From NCBI GenBank assembly GCA_026395515.1, contig JAPLYN010000005.1, forward strand, positions 299,521-363,520: a DNA stretch of 64,000 nt, written 5' to 3'. The notes beneath the pieces were generated by a model. That model worked only from the letters and a program-made list of their open reading frames with translations, had not been told where the DNA came from and searched no databases. The position numbers and the translations under genes were made by a program. Numbering within the stretch: the first letter of the stretch is position 1; each line of letters starts with the position of its first letter. This document shows positions 18,266 through 26,305 of the stretch, in pieces. Source of the DNA: Candidatus Peregrinibacteria bacterium (GTDB lineage: Bacteria > Patescibacteriota > Gracilibacteria > UBA1369 > LOWO2-01-FULL-3).

Positions 18266-19303
18266 ATGAAAGCAGTAATATTAGCAGGTGGCGGTGGAAC
18301 AAGGCTTTGGCCTCTATCCACACCAGAAAGACCAAAGCAATTTCAGAAATTAGTTTCTGAGAAAACTATGATCGAAGAAACAGTTGAAAGACTGGATTTT
18401 CTAAAACCTGAAGATATTTACGTTGCAATCAATGAAAAACATTTAGAATTAGTAAAAGAACTCTGCCCAACTATTCCAGAAAGAAATATTATTATTGAAC
18501 CTGCACTACGCGATACAGCTCCATGCATTGGATTTGCCTCAACAATTATCGCAAAAAGACATCCTGGAGAAGTAATGGCTATTATTTATGCTGACCACTT
18601 AATAAAGAACAAAGCTGAATTTCAATCTAAACTAAAACTTGCTGAGAAATTAGCCAAAGAACAAAACACACTCAATATTATTGAAGTTGAAGCCACAGAA
18701 CCAAACATTAATTATGGCTACGTACAGCTCGGTTCAGTTGTAGAAAAAATAGACGACACGGAAATTTTCCAGCTAGATTGCTTCAAAGAAAAGCCAGATC
18801 TAGAAACTGCCAAAAAATTTCTTGAAGCCGGAAACTATCTCTGGAATACTGGATTATATGTCTGGAAGGCAGAAACTATTCTTGAAAATTATCAAAAATA
18901 TCAGCCTGAAACTTACGCAAAACTTCAACAAATGGTCACTTCATCAGGAGACATTTCTGAAGAAACTCGCACAATTTACGGTACTTTAGAAAAAAATTCT
19001 CTCGATTATGCCATCATGGAAAAAATTGATACTTCAACCGTAAGAATTATAAAAGGAGATCTAGGTTGGTCCGACATCGGCAGTTTCAAAGCAATTTGGG
19101 AAGAATTATCAAAATCAAAAGAAGAAAACATCACTCGCGGCCAAACAAACCTCATCGGCTGTTCCGGCTGTCTCATTTACGCAGACAACAACGAACCAGT
19201 CGCTGGCATCAGCCTCACTGACACTGTCATCATAGATAGCCCAAATGGCTTATTAGTCTGCAATAAAGAAGACAGCAAACGCGTCAAAGACCTCAATAAA
19301 TAG
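18266..19303 (+). CDS. manC: Mannose-1-phosphate guanylyltransferase
   Basis: Makes GDP-mannose from mannose-1-phosphate and GTP, feeding mannose-derived surface sugars. The 345-aa nucleotidyltransferase has AVILAGGGGTRLWPLS followed by PKQF, the acidic IIYADHLI block and GDLGWSDIGSF near the C-terminus. The bifunctional form carries a C-terminal mannose-6-phosphate isomerase cupin. Here the protein ends before that domain and a separate cupin gene follows at 19389. The start ATG sits eight bases after a -10 box. Confidence 0.93.
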   Translation: MKAVILAGGGGTRLWPLSTPERPKQFQKLVSEKTMIEETVERLDFLKPEDIYVAINEKHLELVKELCPTIPERNIIIEPALRDTAPCIGFASTIIAKRHPGEVMAIIYADHLIKNKAEFQSKLKLAEKLAKEQNTLNIIEVEATEPNINYGYVQLGSVVEKIDDTEIFQLDCFKEKPDLETAKKFLEAGNYLWNTGLYVWKAETILENYQKYQPETYAKLQQMVTSSGDISEETRTIYGTLEKNSLDYAIMEKIDTSTVRIIKGDLGWSDIGSFKAIWEELSKSKEENITRGQTNLIGCSGCLIYADNNEPVAGISLTDTVIIDSPNGLLVCNKEDSKRVKDLNK

Positions 19304-19305
19304 CC

Positions 19306-19328
19306 AGATCGAGACTTGATCTGTTTAT
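19306..19328 (+). terminator. Possible weak terminator after manC
   Basis: CAGATC pairs with GATCTG across a 7-base loop (about 19307..19325). The following sequence is only moderately T-rich, so termination is uncertain. Confidence 0.35.
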
Positions 19329-19331
19329 CTC

Positions 19332-19360
19332 TTTCAAAAAAAGTCTTTTTCCACTATAGT
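19332..19360 (+). promoter_or_regulatory. Probable promoter of the cupin gene
   Basis: -35 TTTCAA (19332..19337), 17-base spacer, -10 TATAGT (19355..19360), with the ATG at 19389. Confidence 0.5.
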
Positions 19361-19388
19361 AGCCCAGAAAAATTTACTCTCATTTATC

Positions 19389-19793
19389 ATGCAAGAACAT
19401 AAATTGGAAATTAAGCCAAAACCATGGGGCCAAGAGATCTGGTTCGCCCATACCGACAAATACGCCGGAAAAATCCTTCAGATCAAAAAAGGACACCGTT
19501 ACAGCCTCCAATATCACGAGAAAAAACTCGAAACTCAGTACGTATATAAAGGAAGTGTGAAACTTACTTACGGCACAGATCAAGCCCATCTGCAAGATAA
19601 AATCCTAAATGCAGGTGACAAAATCGACGTGACTCCATATACTATCCACCGCTTGGAGGCCTTAGAAGATGCAGAGGTCTTTGAAGTCTCCACTCCAGAT
19701 CTAGAAGATGTCGTAAAATTGCACGACGACTACGGTAGAAGCGGCAAAGGAAACAATGAATCTCTAGATCAAGAACTAAACAAGAAACTTTAA
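19389..19793 (+). CDS. Cupin, mannose-6-phosphate isomerase type II-like
   Basis: A 134-aa single-domain cupin. It resembles the isomerase half of bifunctional ManC proteins: KPWGQEIWFAHTDKYAGKIL, then metal-ligand candidates in GHRYSLQYHEKKLETQYV and a later His in TPYTIHRLEA. The likely role is fructose-6-phosphate to mannose-6-phosphate conversion, supplying manC 86 bases upstream. Stand-alone cupins of this type are often annotated only as cupin, so the exact reaction is inferred from similarity and position. It appears to have its own promoter. Confidence 0.78.
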   Translation: MQEHKLEIKPKPWGQEIWFAHTDKYAGKILQIKKGHRYSLQYHEKKLETQYVYKGSVKLTYGTDQAHLQDKILNAGDKIDVTPYTIHRLEALEDAEVFEVSTPDLEDVVKLHDDYGRSGKGNNESLDQELNKKL

Positions 19794-19800
19794 CAATATC

Positions 19801-19806
19801 TATAAT
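19801..19806 (+). promoter_or_regulatory. -10 element of secDF
   Basis: TATAAT eleven bases before the ATG at 19818. No convincing -35 was found. Confidence 0.5.
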
Positions 19807-19817
19807 ATAACTCTTTT

Positions 19818-22800
19818 ATGAAAAAACATCTCTCCTGGAAACTGCTGACTATCCTTATGGTAACATTGGTACTTGGCTTCTTTGATTTGCCAAGCAGCAT
19901 TCAGCAAAAAATCGTTCCATTCACTCCTCAATCTATTCTTAAGGCTAAAGTAAACCTTGGTCTTGATCTACAAGGAGGTTCTCAATTGGATTACAAAGTA
20001 GATCTTCGCGACGTTCCAGAGAAAGATCGCAAAAGCATCGTAGAGGGTGTTCAGGAAGTAATTACAAAACGTGTAAATGGTTTAGGAGTAGAAGAACCAA
20101 ATATTTACAACTCTACTATTAGTGACGAAGCTCATATCATCGTAGAATTGGCAAACAACGCTACTATCGAACAAGCCGACGTAGAAAAATACATTGGTAA
20201 AGATAAACTTCTAGCAGATATTACTGACGATGAAAAAAAAGAAGTAAGTATTGAAAAAGCTAAAGAAGCTGTAGGTAAAACTATCCAGCTTGAATTCAAA
20301 GAACAGAAAACTCAACTTGATCCTCAAGAAAAAGATAAGATTAAAGCAAACGCTCAAACAGCTCAAGACAAAATCAATAAAGGTGCAGATTTTTCAGTTG
20401 TAGCTCAAGAAGAATCTCAATCAGCTGCAGATAAAATCAAATATGTAAAACCTGACTACGCTTTCGCCACAGATCTTCCAGGTTATTTGAAAGATACTCT
20501 TAGCAAAATGAAAGTAGGAGATGTTACTAAGAATCTCGTAGAATCTAGCGGAACTTTTGCTTTAGATTCAACAGGCCAAGCAGTACAGGACACAAGCTTA
20601 AACATCATCAAACTAGTAGACTCTAAAGAAGAAGTTAAAGACCAGAAACAAGTAGAAGTAAGCAGAATTCTTATCGCATTCAAAGGCGCTGAAAAAGCTA
20701 ACGCAACAGTAACAAGAAACGAAGATGAAGCTTACAAACTTGCTAAGGAAGTAAAAGACAAATTAAACGCTGGAGAAAAATTCGACGACCTTGCTAAAAA
20801 ATATTCTGACGATTCAGACACAGCAGCTAACGGAGGAAAATTAGACAATCCTATTACAGGAAATGGTACTCAACCATACGATTTTGAAAAAACTGCTCTT
20901 GGCCTCGCAAAAGATGGAGACATCAGCGAAATAGTAAAAACTCAAAACGGATACAACATTATCAGAGCCGACTCAGTTCAGAGCAATGTTAAACAACAGA
21001 AATATAAATATGAAATGTTGAGCTATTCAACAAAACCAGATGAATGGAAAGATACTGGTTTGAATGGTAAACATTTCGTTCATGCAGACGTACAGGTAGA
21101 TTCTTTCTTCCAACCATACGTAAACATTCAATTCGACGCAGAAGGTGCAAAGATGTTTGAAGACCTTACAGCAAAAAATGTTGGTAAACCAATTGCCATC
21201 TTCGTAGGAGGAGAGAAGATTTCTAGCCCAAGAGTAAATGAAAAGATTTCAGGCGGAAAAGCTCAAATCACTGGAAACTTCAGCAATGAAGAATCTAAGA
21301 ACCTCGCAAGAGATTTGAACACAGGTGCTATCCCTGCTCCTATCGTTCTTACAGGTGAATACACTCTTGGAGCAAGCCTAGGTCATGAAGCTCTAAACCA
21401 AAGCTTACTAGCAGGTTTCATTGGTATCTTACTCGTAGTTATCTTCATGATTGTTATGTATCGCCTACCAGGTGTTGTTGCCAGCGTTGCATTAGTACTT
21501 TATGGAACAATCTTACTATTCTTATTTAAGGCTCACTTAAGCTTAGCTCTATCACTATTAATAGCTCTAGTTATTTTCGGAGCTATCGTTTGGAAAATCA
21601 TCAACACTAAAGAACCAGGTTGGGAAAAATTAATCTCATTTGTTCTTAGCTGTTTTGGATTCTTCTTCATTACATTCTTACTTAAGAACGGAGTTGTTAT
21701 GACTCTTGCTGGTATCGCCGGTGTGGTGATGTCATTCGGTATCGCTGTAGATGCAAACGTTCTTATTTTTGAAAGATTGAAAGAAGAGCTTAACGAAGGT
21801 AAAACTTTCGCTGCATCTGTAGACGCAGCCTTCCACAGAGCTTGGACTGCTATCCGCGATTCAAACTTCTCTACTCTATTCACATGTGCAATCTTGTTCT
21901 ACTTTGGTAGCTCAATCATCCGTGGTTTTGCTTTCAACTTAGCAGCAGGTATTTTGGTATCTTTGTTCACAGCTATCGCCGTAACAAAGACAATTCTTAG
22001 CAGCTTTATCGGCAAGAAAATTGCTGAAAATCTAAAACTATTCGGAATCACTGAAAAGAAAACAACTTACAATTTTGGTTTCATTAAGAGCTCAAAGATT
22101 TGGTTAGCAATTTCTGGAACATTAGTAGGTATTTCACTTTTAGGTTTCATTGGTTTCGGTCTCAATCTTGGAATTGATTTCCAAGGAGGAAGCTTGATGC
22201 AATTTAAATTCACAGAAGCAACAACTAAGGACAAGATTGTTAGCGCAATTAAAGATGCTAGCAACTCAGTAAATAACGCTCCTCAAGCAACTCCAGAAGC
22301 TGCACCAGCTACACCTGTAGCACCATCAAAAACTACAGACAAAGGATTACAAACTGCTGAAGACACAAAATTAAACCTATCAACAATCAACGTTCTTGAA
22401 TCAGGCAAAGATAGCTTTATCATCAAGACAAACTACATTACTTCCCCAAATCACGATAAACTAATAGCAGCATTACAGGATAAATTACCAAAATTCACTG
22501 AATCACGCTTCACAAGTATTGGTCCAGTAGTTGGTCAGACTTTATTCAATAAAGCTATTCTTGCTATCATCTTCGCCGTAGTTCTTATCGTTCTTTACCT
22601 CTCATTTGCGTTCAGAAAGGTTCCAAAGTCAGTTAACCCTTGGAGATTCGGTACTTGTGCGATCATCGCTATGATCCACGATATTGCAATCACTAGTGGT
22701 ATATTCGTTTTCCTTGGTAAATTTATGGGAGTTGAAATCGATGCCCTATTCATCACTGCGATGCTTACAGTATTCGGTTACTCTGTAAATGACACAATCG

Positions 22801-23075
22801 TAGTTTACGACAGAATCAGAGAGAAACTCTTACACGAATCAAATGAATCATTCGAAGTTACTGCAAACAAAGCTTTGAACGAAACATTCGTACGTTCTAT
22901 CAACACTTCTATGACTGCTGTATTGGCACTACTAGCTGTATTGATCTTCGGAAATAGCTCAATTTTCTTCTTCGTACTAGCTCTTACAATCGGTATCATC
23001 GTTGGTACTTACTCATCAATTTTCGTAGCGACTCCACTATTAGTATTCTGGAACAAGAAAGTTAAAAGAGATTAA
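19818..23075 (+). CDS. secDF: Fused SecD-SecF translocase subunit with inserted parvulin-type (PpiC) domain
   Basis: SecDF uses the proton gradient to pull proteins out of SecYEG. This 1085-aa protein has an N-terminal helix and SecD motif GLDLQGG (48-54). A very long outer region separates these from the SecD membrane half (about 528-735, with VDANVLIFERLKEE near 644). The SecF half begins about 757 (GIDFQGG 785-791, later VNDTIVVYDRIRE). Inserted in the first outer domain, residues about 278-386 match a parvulin peptidyl-prolyl isomerase: SRILIAF, FDDLAKKYSDDSDTAANGGKL, DISEIVKTQNGYNIIRAD. Residues about 160-268 look like a second, decayed copy. The SecD membrane part also holds about 50 extra residues with two more hydrophobic stretches (about 572-622). 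A terminator follows. Confidence 0.94.
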   Translation: MKKHLSWKLLTILMVTLVLGFFDLPSSIQQKIVPFTPQSILKAKVNLGLDLQGGSQLDYKVDLRDVPEKDRKSIVEGVQEVITKRVNGLGVEEPNIYNSTISDEAHIIVELANNATIEQADVEKYIGKDKLLADITDDEKKEVSIEKAKEAVGKTIQLEFKEQKTQLDPQEKDKIKANAQTAQDKINKGADFSVVAQEESQSAADKIKYVKPDYAFATDLPGYLKDTLSKMKVGDVTKNLVESSGTFALDSTGQAVQDTSLNIIKLVDSKEEVKDQKQVEVSRILIAFKGAEKANATVTRNEDEAYKLAKEVKDKLNAGEKFDDLAKKYSDDSDTAANGGKLDNPITGNGTQPYDFEKTALGLAKDGDISEIVKTQNGYNIIRADSVQSNVKQQKYKYEMLSYSTKPDEWKDTGLNGKHFVHADVQVDSFFQPYVNIQFDAEGAKMFEDLTAKNVGKPIAIFVGGEKISSPRVNEKISGGKAQITGNFSNEESKNLARDLNTGAIPAPIVLTGEYTLGASLGHEALNQSLLAGFIGILLVVIFMIVMYRLPGVVASVALVLYGTILLFLFKAHLSLALSLLIALVIFGAIVWKIINTKEPGWEKLISFVLSCFGFFFITFLLKNGVVMTLAGIAGVVMSFGIAVDANVLIFERLKEELNEGKTFAASVDAAFHRAWTAIRDSNFSTLFTCAILFYFGSSIIRGFAFNLAAGILVSLFTAIAVTKTILSSFIGKKIAENLKLFGITEKKTTYNFGFIKSSKIWLAISGTLVGISLLGFIGFGLNLGIDFQGGSLMQFKFTEATTKDKIVSAIKDASNSVNNAPQATPEAAPATPVAPSKTTDKGLQTAEDTKLNLSTINVLESGKDSFIIKTNYITSPNHDKLIAALQDKLPKFTESRFTSIGPVVGQTLFNKAILAIIFAVVLIVLYLSFAFRKVPKSVNPWRFGTCAIIAMIHDIAITSGIFVFLGKFMGVEIDALFITAMLTVFGYSVNDTIVVYDRIREKLLHESNESFEVTANKALNETFVRSINTSMTAVLALLAVLIFGNSSIFFFVLALTIGIIVGTYSSIFVATPLLVFWNKKVKRD

Positions 23076-23081
23076 TAAATT

Positions 23082-23113
23082 GAAAAGGCGACATCACAAG
23101 TGTCGCCTTTTTC
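23082..23113 (+). terminator. Rho-independent terminator after secDF
   Basis: AAAAGGCGACA (23083..23093) pairs with TGTCGCCTTTT (23101..23111), 7-base loop, T-rich tail. It ends only about 17 bases before the tRNA-Arg gene. Confidence 0.85.
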
Positions 23114-23129
23114 TTTGAAGGCTCAATAT

Positions 23130-23206
23130 GCACCCGTAGCTCAACTGGATAGAGCATCAGTCTTCGGAACTGAGGGTTACAGGTTCGACCCCTGTCGGGT
23201 GCACCA
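23130..23206 (+). tRNA. tRNA-Arg, anticodon UCG
   Basis: Full cloverleaf of 77 bases with encoded CCA. The acceptor stem is GCACCCG/CGGGTGC, the D-arm GCTC...GAGC, the anticodon stem TCAGT/ACTGA with loop CTTCGGA (anticodon TCG, positions 34-36), and the T-arm ACAGG-TTCGACC-CCTGT. It reads CGA and perhaps other CGN codons. Little room for a separate promoter remains behind the secDF terminator hairpin. Confidence 0.97.
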
Positions 23207-23219
23207 TTTTTACATCCTA

Positions 23220-23247
23220 TTGACCTAAGGATATTTTTTGTTAGAAT
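23220..23247 (+). promoter_or_regulatory. Promoter of the 87-aa ORF
   Basis: -35 TTGACC (23220..23225), 16-base spacer, -10 TAGAAT (23242..23247). The ATG at 23280 follows 32 bases later. Confidence 0.7.
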
Positions 23248-23279
23248 TCAGCTCGTAAATATTTTTTTATCATCCATTC

Positions 23280-23543
23280 ATGACAGAAATACAAAGAGAA
23301 GACGCAGTAACAGAACCAGGAGCAGGAAGAACTGAAACATTAGCAACAGAACCTACAGAAGCAGATGCTACACGTAGAACATCTCACGATGAACTTCTAG
23401 CAAGATCCGCAACTCCATGGGGAGAAAGAGCTCAACCAGCACAAGAAACAAAACCTGCAAATTTAACAGCAGCGGATATACACACAGCAGGAGCAGCATC
23501 ATCAGACAAAGACTGGGACGCTTTGCACCTACATCACGAATAA
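23280..23543 (+). CDS. Small hypothetical protein, predicted disordered
   Basis: An 87-aa protein of unknown family, rich in Ala, Glu, Thr and Asp with few hydrophobic residues, so probably unstructured. It ends in a His-rich DALHLHHE. No signal peptide or membrane helix is present. It is supported as a gene by its own near-consensus promoter upstream and a hairpin terminator just after the stop, making a compact single-gene unit between tRNA-Arg and a convergent gene. Confidence 0.6.
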   Translation: MTEIQREDAVTEPGAGRTETLATEPTEADATRRTSHDELLARSATPWGERAQPAQETKPANLTAADIHTAGAASSDKDWDALHLHHE

Positions 23544-23561
23544 TAATTTAGATTAAAACTT

Positions 23562-23592
23562 AAAAGATCAGGCTCACACCTGGTCTTTTTTT
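23562..23592 (+). terminator. Terminator between convergent genes
   Basis: AAAAGATCAGG (23562..23572) pairs, with one G-T wobble, with CCTGGTCTTTT (23579..23589), loop CTCACA, followed by T residues. It touches the stop of the minus-strand gene at 23591. Confidence 0.8.
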
Positions 23593-24187
23593 ATTTTCTA
23601 AACATTTCCGACTTCTCTACCGGTCTATGTACCCTATTCACGTTCATCATGGCGGAAAAAGCCTTCAAACCGTAATCAAAGTTTGTTTCATCAAAAATAT
23701 CTTCGCACACAGAATGAAGTAATAGATCCAAAATTCTCGCCCAATTTTCCTCATATTTTTCTTTCCAAATTCCCAATACCTTTCTAACAAAATCACCACC
23801 ACGAGCCTTAAAAGCAATCATGTAACGATCTCTATTTTGCATTACATGGTAATACAAACCATCATTAGAAATAGCCAAGAAATCAAACACTATCTCCAAT
23901 GGCAAATTATAAGAATCAGCTACAACATCCATCAACTCTCTTACATGAGCCATTCCATGCTTCACATAATTATCAAAAAAGAAGTCTTTAGCCTGAACCA
24001 CAGTCTTATACAGAAGATTGTGCTCTATAACCAAGTAATCAAAAATAACCCTCCACTCCTCATCAGAAAGCTCCATTTCCTCCTTTAAAGCCGCAGGACC
24101 ATCAGAAATATAACGATCTATCAGCTTAGCCTCACGGCCTCTGACATATCTCTCAAGAAGCATATTTTTATCTGATAAACTCAACAT
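23591..24187 (-). CDS. Hypothetical alpha-helical protein
   Basis: A 198-aa protein of unknown family, mostly helical with many aromatic and charged residues (ERYVRGREAKLIDRYISDG, YHVMQNRDRYMIAFKARGG). No transmembrane helix or signal peptide is seen. The start is placed at the ATG at 24187 (MLSLSDKN). The in-frame TTG at 24214 overlaps the -10 box TATAAT and so cannot start the message. The promoter is a perfect consensus pair, which suggests strong expression. Its function cannot be read from the context. Confidence 0.7.
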   Translation of the reverse strand: MLSLSDKNMLLERYVRGREAKLIDRYISDGPAALKEEMELSDEEWRVIFDYLVIEHNLLYKTVVQAKDFFFDNYVKHGMAHVRELMDVVADSYNLPLEIVFDFLAISNDGLYYHVMQNRDRYMIAFKARGGDFVRKVLGIWKEKYEENWARILDLLLHSVCEDIFDETNFDYGLKAFSAMMNVNRVHRPVEKSEMFRK

Positions 24188-24213
24188 AGAGTAGTATTTG
24201 ATTAAAGCCAGCA

Positions 24214-24241
24214 ATTATACATTAAATTAGTAGTCTGTCAA
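24214..24241 (-). promoter_or_regulatory. Consensus promoter of the 198-aa hypothetical gene
   Basis: Minus strand: -35 TTGACA (24241..24236), 16-base spacer, -10 TATAAT (24219..24214). Both hexamers match the sigma70 consensus exactly. It is divergent from the priA promoter. Confidence 0.85.
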
Positions 24242-24261
24242 GTGTTCGTTATGAGCAATGA

Positions 24262-24270
24262 TGTTAAGAT
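24262..24270 (+). promoter_or_regulatory. Extended -10 of priA, leaderless geometry
   Basis: TGT-TAAGAT (24262..24270) ends six bases before the ATG at 24277. The predicted first transcribed base is the A of ATG. Confidence 0.65.
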
Positions 24271-24276
24271 ACAAAT

Positions 24277-26289
24277 ATGTACGCAGAGATACTTATTCCA
24301 CAAAAAATAGGCAACGATAAAGAAACTTTAACCTATAAGATACCAGAAAATACCCCCCTGGAAATCGGACAAATAGTTAAGGTGAATTTACGCAGAAAAA
24401 GTGTTTTTGGCATAGTTTGGGACATAAATAACACCGAACCAAGCTTCAAAACCCTGGAAATCAGCGAAATTCCACAAAAAAAGCCTCTTATTTCAAATAA
24501 ACAAATAGAATTGATCAATTGGATGAGCAAATACTACTTTTGCCCAATCCACAAGTTGATCAAATATTTTATACCAAAGAGAGTATTTCTAAACAAAGAA
24601 CTACCAAAAAGGCTAAAGAAGACAACAAAACTTGATCAAAATTTTAATACACAGAAGCTAAGCACCGAACAAGAAGCCGCTTTCCGCACAATAACAACGG
24701 AAAACAAGAACAAGTTTTTGATACACGGGGTCACGGGATCTGGCAAAACAGAGATATATTCTCAACTCTCTAGACATTGTATAAATAATTTAGACAAACA
24801 AGTTCTAATTTTAGTTCCAGAAATATCCCTTACTCCCCAAATTATTGAATATTTTGAGAAATCTTTAGGAATTGCTGCCACCGTAATCAACAGCAAGATT
24901 TCCGAAGGAGAAAGACAATTGGCCTGGGAAAATATTTGGAATAACAAAAGTAAACTAATTATTGGATCTAGATCGGCAATTTTCGCTCCATTTCAAAATC
25001 TTGGAATGATTATCGTCGACGAAGAACACGAGAACTCTTACAAACAAGACAAATCCCCTAGGTACAACATCCACCAAATTACAAAAAAACTTCAAGCTCA
25101 AGATCCTACTCTAAAAGTAATTCTTGGCAGCGCCACACCATCCATAGAAACAGCCGAAGAATCAAAAGACTCAACAATTTTCCTCAAAGAAAGATTCTCA
25201 CAAACAATACTGCCAAAAATTGAAATAATAGACCTACGAGATGAATTCAAAAAACATAATCACTCCATATTCAGCGAAAGACTCGCAGAAGAAATCAGAA
25301 ACACCTTAGAGAAAAAGGAACAAGCCATTCTCTTTCTCAATCGTCGAGGTTCAGCTTCCTCAATAGTGTGTCGCGATTGTGGCTACACTGCCAAATGCCA
25401 AAAATGCGAAACTCCACTCACCTATCACAGCAAGACTCTACAAACCCCCACTTTAATCTGTCATCACTGCGGAGAAATCAGCAAACCAATTTCAACCTGC
25501 CCAACCTGCAAAGGAGCAAATATCCGCTTCCTCGGAATTGGTACTCAAAGAATTGAAGAAGAAGTAAAAAAAGCCTTTCCCCAAGCCAGAGTTCTCAGAG
25601 CAGATAAAGACACCACAAACACAAAACATGGCTTCAAAGAAATCTATAAAAAATTCAGAAATCAAGAAGCAGACATCCTCATTGGAACTCAAATGATTGC
25701 AAAAGGACTTCACCTTCCAAATGTTAATTTAGTAGGAGTAATCGTTGCGGACATTGGACTAAACATTCCAGATTTCCGCACAGAAGAACGCAATTTTCAG
25801 CTAATGACTCAGGTTTCCGGTCGCGCCGGCCGTGCCAGCAACGAAGGAAAAGTAATCATTCAAACTTATAACCCAGGGCACTTTTCACTCATTTGCACCA
25901 AGGAAAATAATTACGAAAAATTTTTCAACTACGAAAGAACTCAAAGGAAACTTCTTCGTAATCCCCCATTTGGACGTTTAGGAAAACTAGTCATAGAAAA
26001 CAAATCCCTTCAAGACTGCCAAAAGGTCACAGAAAAAATTGAAAACTTACTTTGGAAATATTACAGAGAGGAAGAAAAAACCACAGAAAAAGTTGAAACA
26101 ACCAACGACCTAGAAATCAGATCCTATCCAGCATATCTCGCTCGCCTTCGCGGAAAATATCGATACGTCATCCTAATCAAAACTCATTTAGATTACGACC
26201 TAATTCACAAATTATTAGAAAAACTACCAAAAGAATATATAATGGATTCAAATATCAAAATTGATATAGATCCGATCAGCACGACTTAA
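24277..26289 (+). CDS. priA: Primosomal protein N' (replication restart helicase PriA)
   Basis: 3'-5' superfamily 2 helicase that reloads the replisome at stalled forks and recombination intermediates. The 670-aa protein has an N-terminal DNA-binding part, Walker A GVTGSGKTE (about residue 151) and the DEEH box VDEEHENSYKQ (about 247). The zinc-binding insert is built from CRDCGYTAKCQKC and CHHCGEISKPISTCPTC. The helicase motif QVSGRAGRA is also present. trpS follows after a 16-base gap, so the two are likely co-transcribed. Confidence 0.96.
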   Translation: MYAEILIPQKIGNDKETLTYKIPENTPLEIGQIVKVNLRRKSVFGIVWDINNTEPSFKTLEISEIPQKKPLISNKQIELINWMSKYYFCPIHKLIKYFIPKRVFLNKELPKRLKKTTKLDQNFNTQKLSTEQEAAFRTITTENKNKFLIHGVTGSGKTEIYSQLSRHCINNLDKQVLILVPEISLTPQIIEYFEKSLGIAATVINSKISEGERQLAWENIWNNKSKLIIGSRSAIFAPFQNLGMIIVDEEHENSYKQDKSPRYNIHQITKKLQAQDPTLKVILGSATPSIETAEESKDSTIFLKERFSQTILPKIEIIDLRDEFKKHNHSIFSERLAEEIRNTLEKKEQAILFLNRRGSASSIVCRDCGYTAKCQKCETPLTYHSKTLQTPTLICHHCGEISKPISTCPTCKGANIRFLGIGTQRIEEEVKKAFPQARVLRADKDTTNTKHGFKEIYKKFRNQEADILIGTQMIAKGLHLPNVNLVGVIVADIGLNIPDFRTEERNFQLMTQVSGRAGRASNEGKVIIQTYNPGHFSLICTKENNYEKFFNYERTQRKLLRNPPFGRLGKLVIENKSLQDCQKVTEKIENLLWKYYREEEKTTEKVETTNDLEIRSYPAYLARLRGKYRYVILIKTHLDYDLIHKLLEKLPKEYIMDSNIKIDIDPISTT

Positions 26290-26305
26290 ACCCTAATTCC
26301 AAATT

